The notes beneath the pieces were generated by a model that ran no database searches, had not been told where the DNA came from, and saw only the letters and a program-made list of their open reading frames with translations. Positions 63,794 to 64,000 of a stretch of 64,000 nt of DNA are shown here, piece by piece (the stretch's first letter is position 1; every line of letters begins with the position of its first letter). The stretch covers positions 620,001 through 684,000 of the forward strand of contig NZ_CP040846.1 of NCBI RefSeq assembly GCF_006274605.1, in the 5' to 3' direction. Made by a program: the position numbers and the translations under genes. This DNA is from Thermococcus indicus (lineage in GTDB: Archaea; Methanobacteriota_B; Thermococci; Thermococcales; Thermococcaceae).

Positions 63794-64000
63794 TTATGAT
63801 TTTTCCTGGCCGCAGATTGTCCTCAAAAACGTCCTCAGGAAGTCAAGCCCACCCCCATGGTTGACCACTCCCGGATGAACCGAGAGGTAGAAAGGAATCC
63901 CCTCCTCAGATGCTTTCCTGTAGTCATGGAGGGCGACGGACAGTCTGTCGTCCACCTGGTTCTCACCTATGTACCACGTGTACTCACGGTTCCATATCCT
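63794..64000 (-). CDS. C-terminal fragment, probable polysaccharide-deacetylase-like protein
   Basis: The last 68 residues of a protein whose start lies beyond the window. The segment RLSVALHDYRKASEEGIPFY, then VHPGVVNHGGGLDFLRTF, resembles the final helices of polysaccharide-deacetylase (NodB)-type or DUF2334-type barrels. The frame is open to base 64000 and ends TAA at 63794. Assignment is tentative. Confidence 0.5.
   Translation of the reverse strand, partial: RIWNREYTWYIGENQVDDRLSVALHDYRKASEEGIPFYLSVHPGVVNHGGGLDFLRTFLRTICGQEKS

Overview
The window looks like a chromosomal segment of a hyperthermophilic euryarchaeon of the Thermococcales, most likely Thermococcus. Supporting signs are a complete archaeal information-processing set (RPA41/14/32, aIF2-gamma, S6e, L41e, proteasome beta, the FttA/aCPSF1 termination nuclease, Sec61-beta, Dph2), archaeal TATA/BRE promoters, GGTGA-type ribosome binding sites about five bases before the start, an isolated 5S rRNA-tRNA-Asp pair, and a hexameric-type GdhA, a GH57 branching enzyme and a GtrA-fused dolichol-phosphate mannose synthase of the lengths usual in this order. 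Genes are dense on both strands. I see no insertion sequence, prophage or CRISPR array; the only clear mobile-type module is a VapBC pair near 39 kb.

Layout. 0-6.5 kb: a tightly overlapping sulfur/aspartate-family amino-acid operon (trans-sulfuration enzyme, MetV-MetF-like fusion, two half-size MetE proteins, aspartate kinase, homoserine kinase, aspartate-semialdehyde dehydrogenase), then a convergent TrpB2. 8-19 kb: membrane proteins, NikR, RqcH/NFACT protein, glycogen branching enzyme, a short-T-loop PII protein, and an NSS transporter with a 35-residue partner. 19-28 kb: gdhA behind a long structured leader, a K+ pore paired with a kinase/deoxyribosyltransferase-like fusion, proteasome beta, FttA, a threonine synthase-like protein that lacks the PLP lysine and carries a PadR winged helix, RpiA, then 5S rRNA and tRNA-Asp. 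28-38 kb: ScpB, the RPA operon, an archaeal lipid prenyltransferase, Clp1-type kinase, an Lrp-like regulator, EngB, a PRC-barrel coiled-coil protein, Sec61-beta, S6e and aIF2-gamma. 38-50 kb: PIN proteins, VapBC, HD protein, lipoproteins, DUF432-MscS, RNA methyltransferases and Dph2. 50-54 kb: a membrane-protein operon with one or two frameshifts, and a Tfx-like regulator operon with a palindromic operator candidate. 54-64 kb: nitrilase, L41e, phosphoesterase, M28 peptidase, KaiC-like ATPase, DPM synthase, tRNA-Pro, tRNA-Lys, Upp, MATE transporter.

How the parts connect. The first operon carries aspartate toward homoserine phosphate and methylates homocysteine with a folate/pterin methyl donor. 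GdhA, PII and the amino-acid transporter form a loose nitrogen neighbourhood. The most unusual items are the lysine-less threonine synthase-PadR fusion (25.0-26.4 kb), an RNA leader with two interlocking perfect inverted repeats (about 35.95 kb), the multi-hairpin gdhA leader (about 19.35-19.5 kb), the hairpin covering the rpl41e ribosome binding site, and the nucleotide-enzyme/ion-pore pair at 20.8-22.3 kb. All functions are inferred from reading the sequence alone; no database search was possible.
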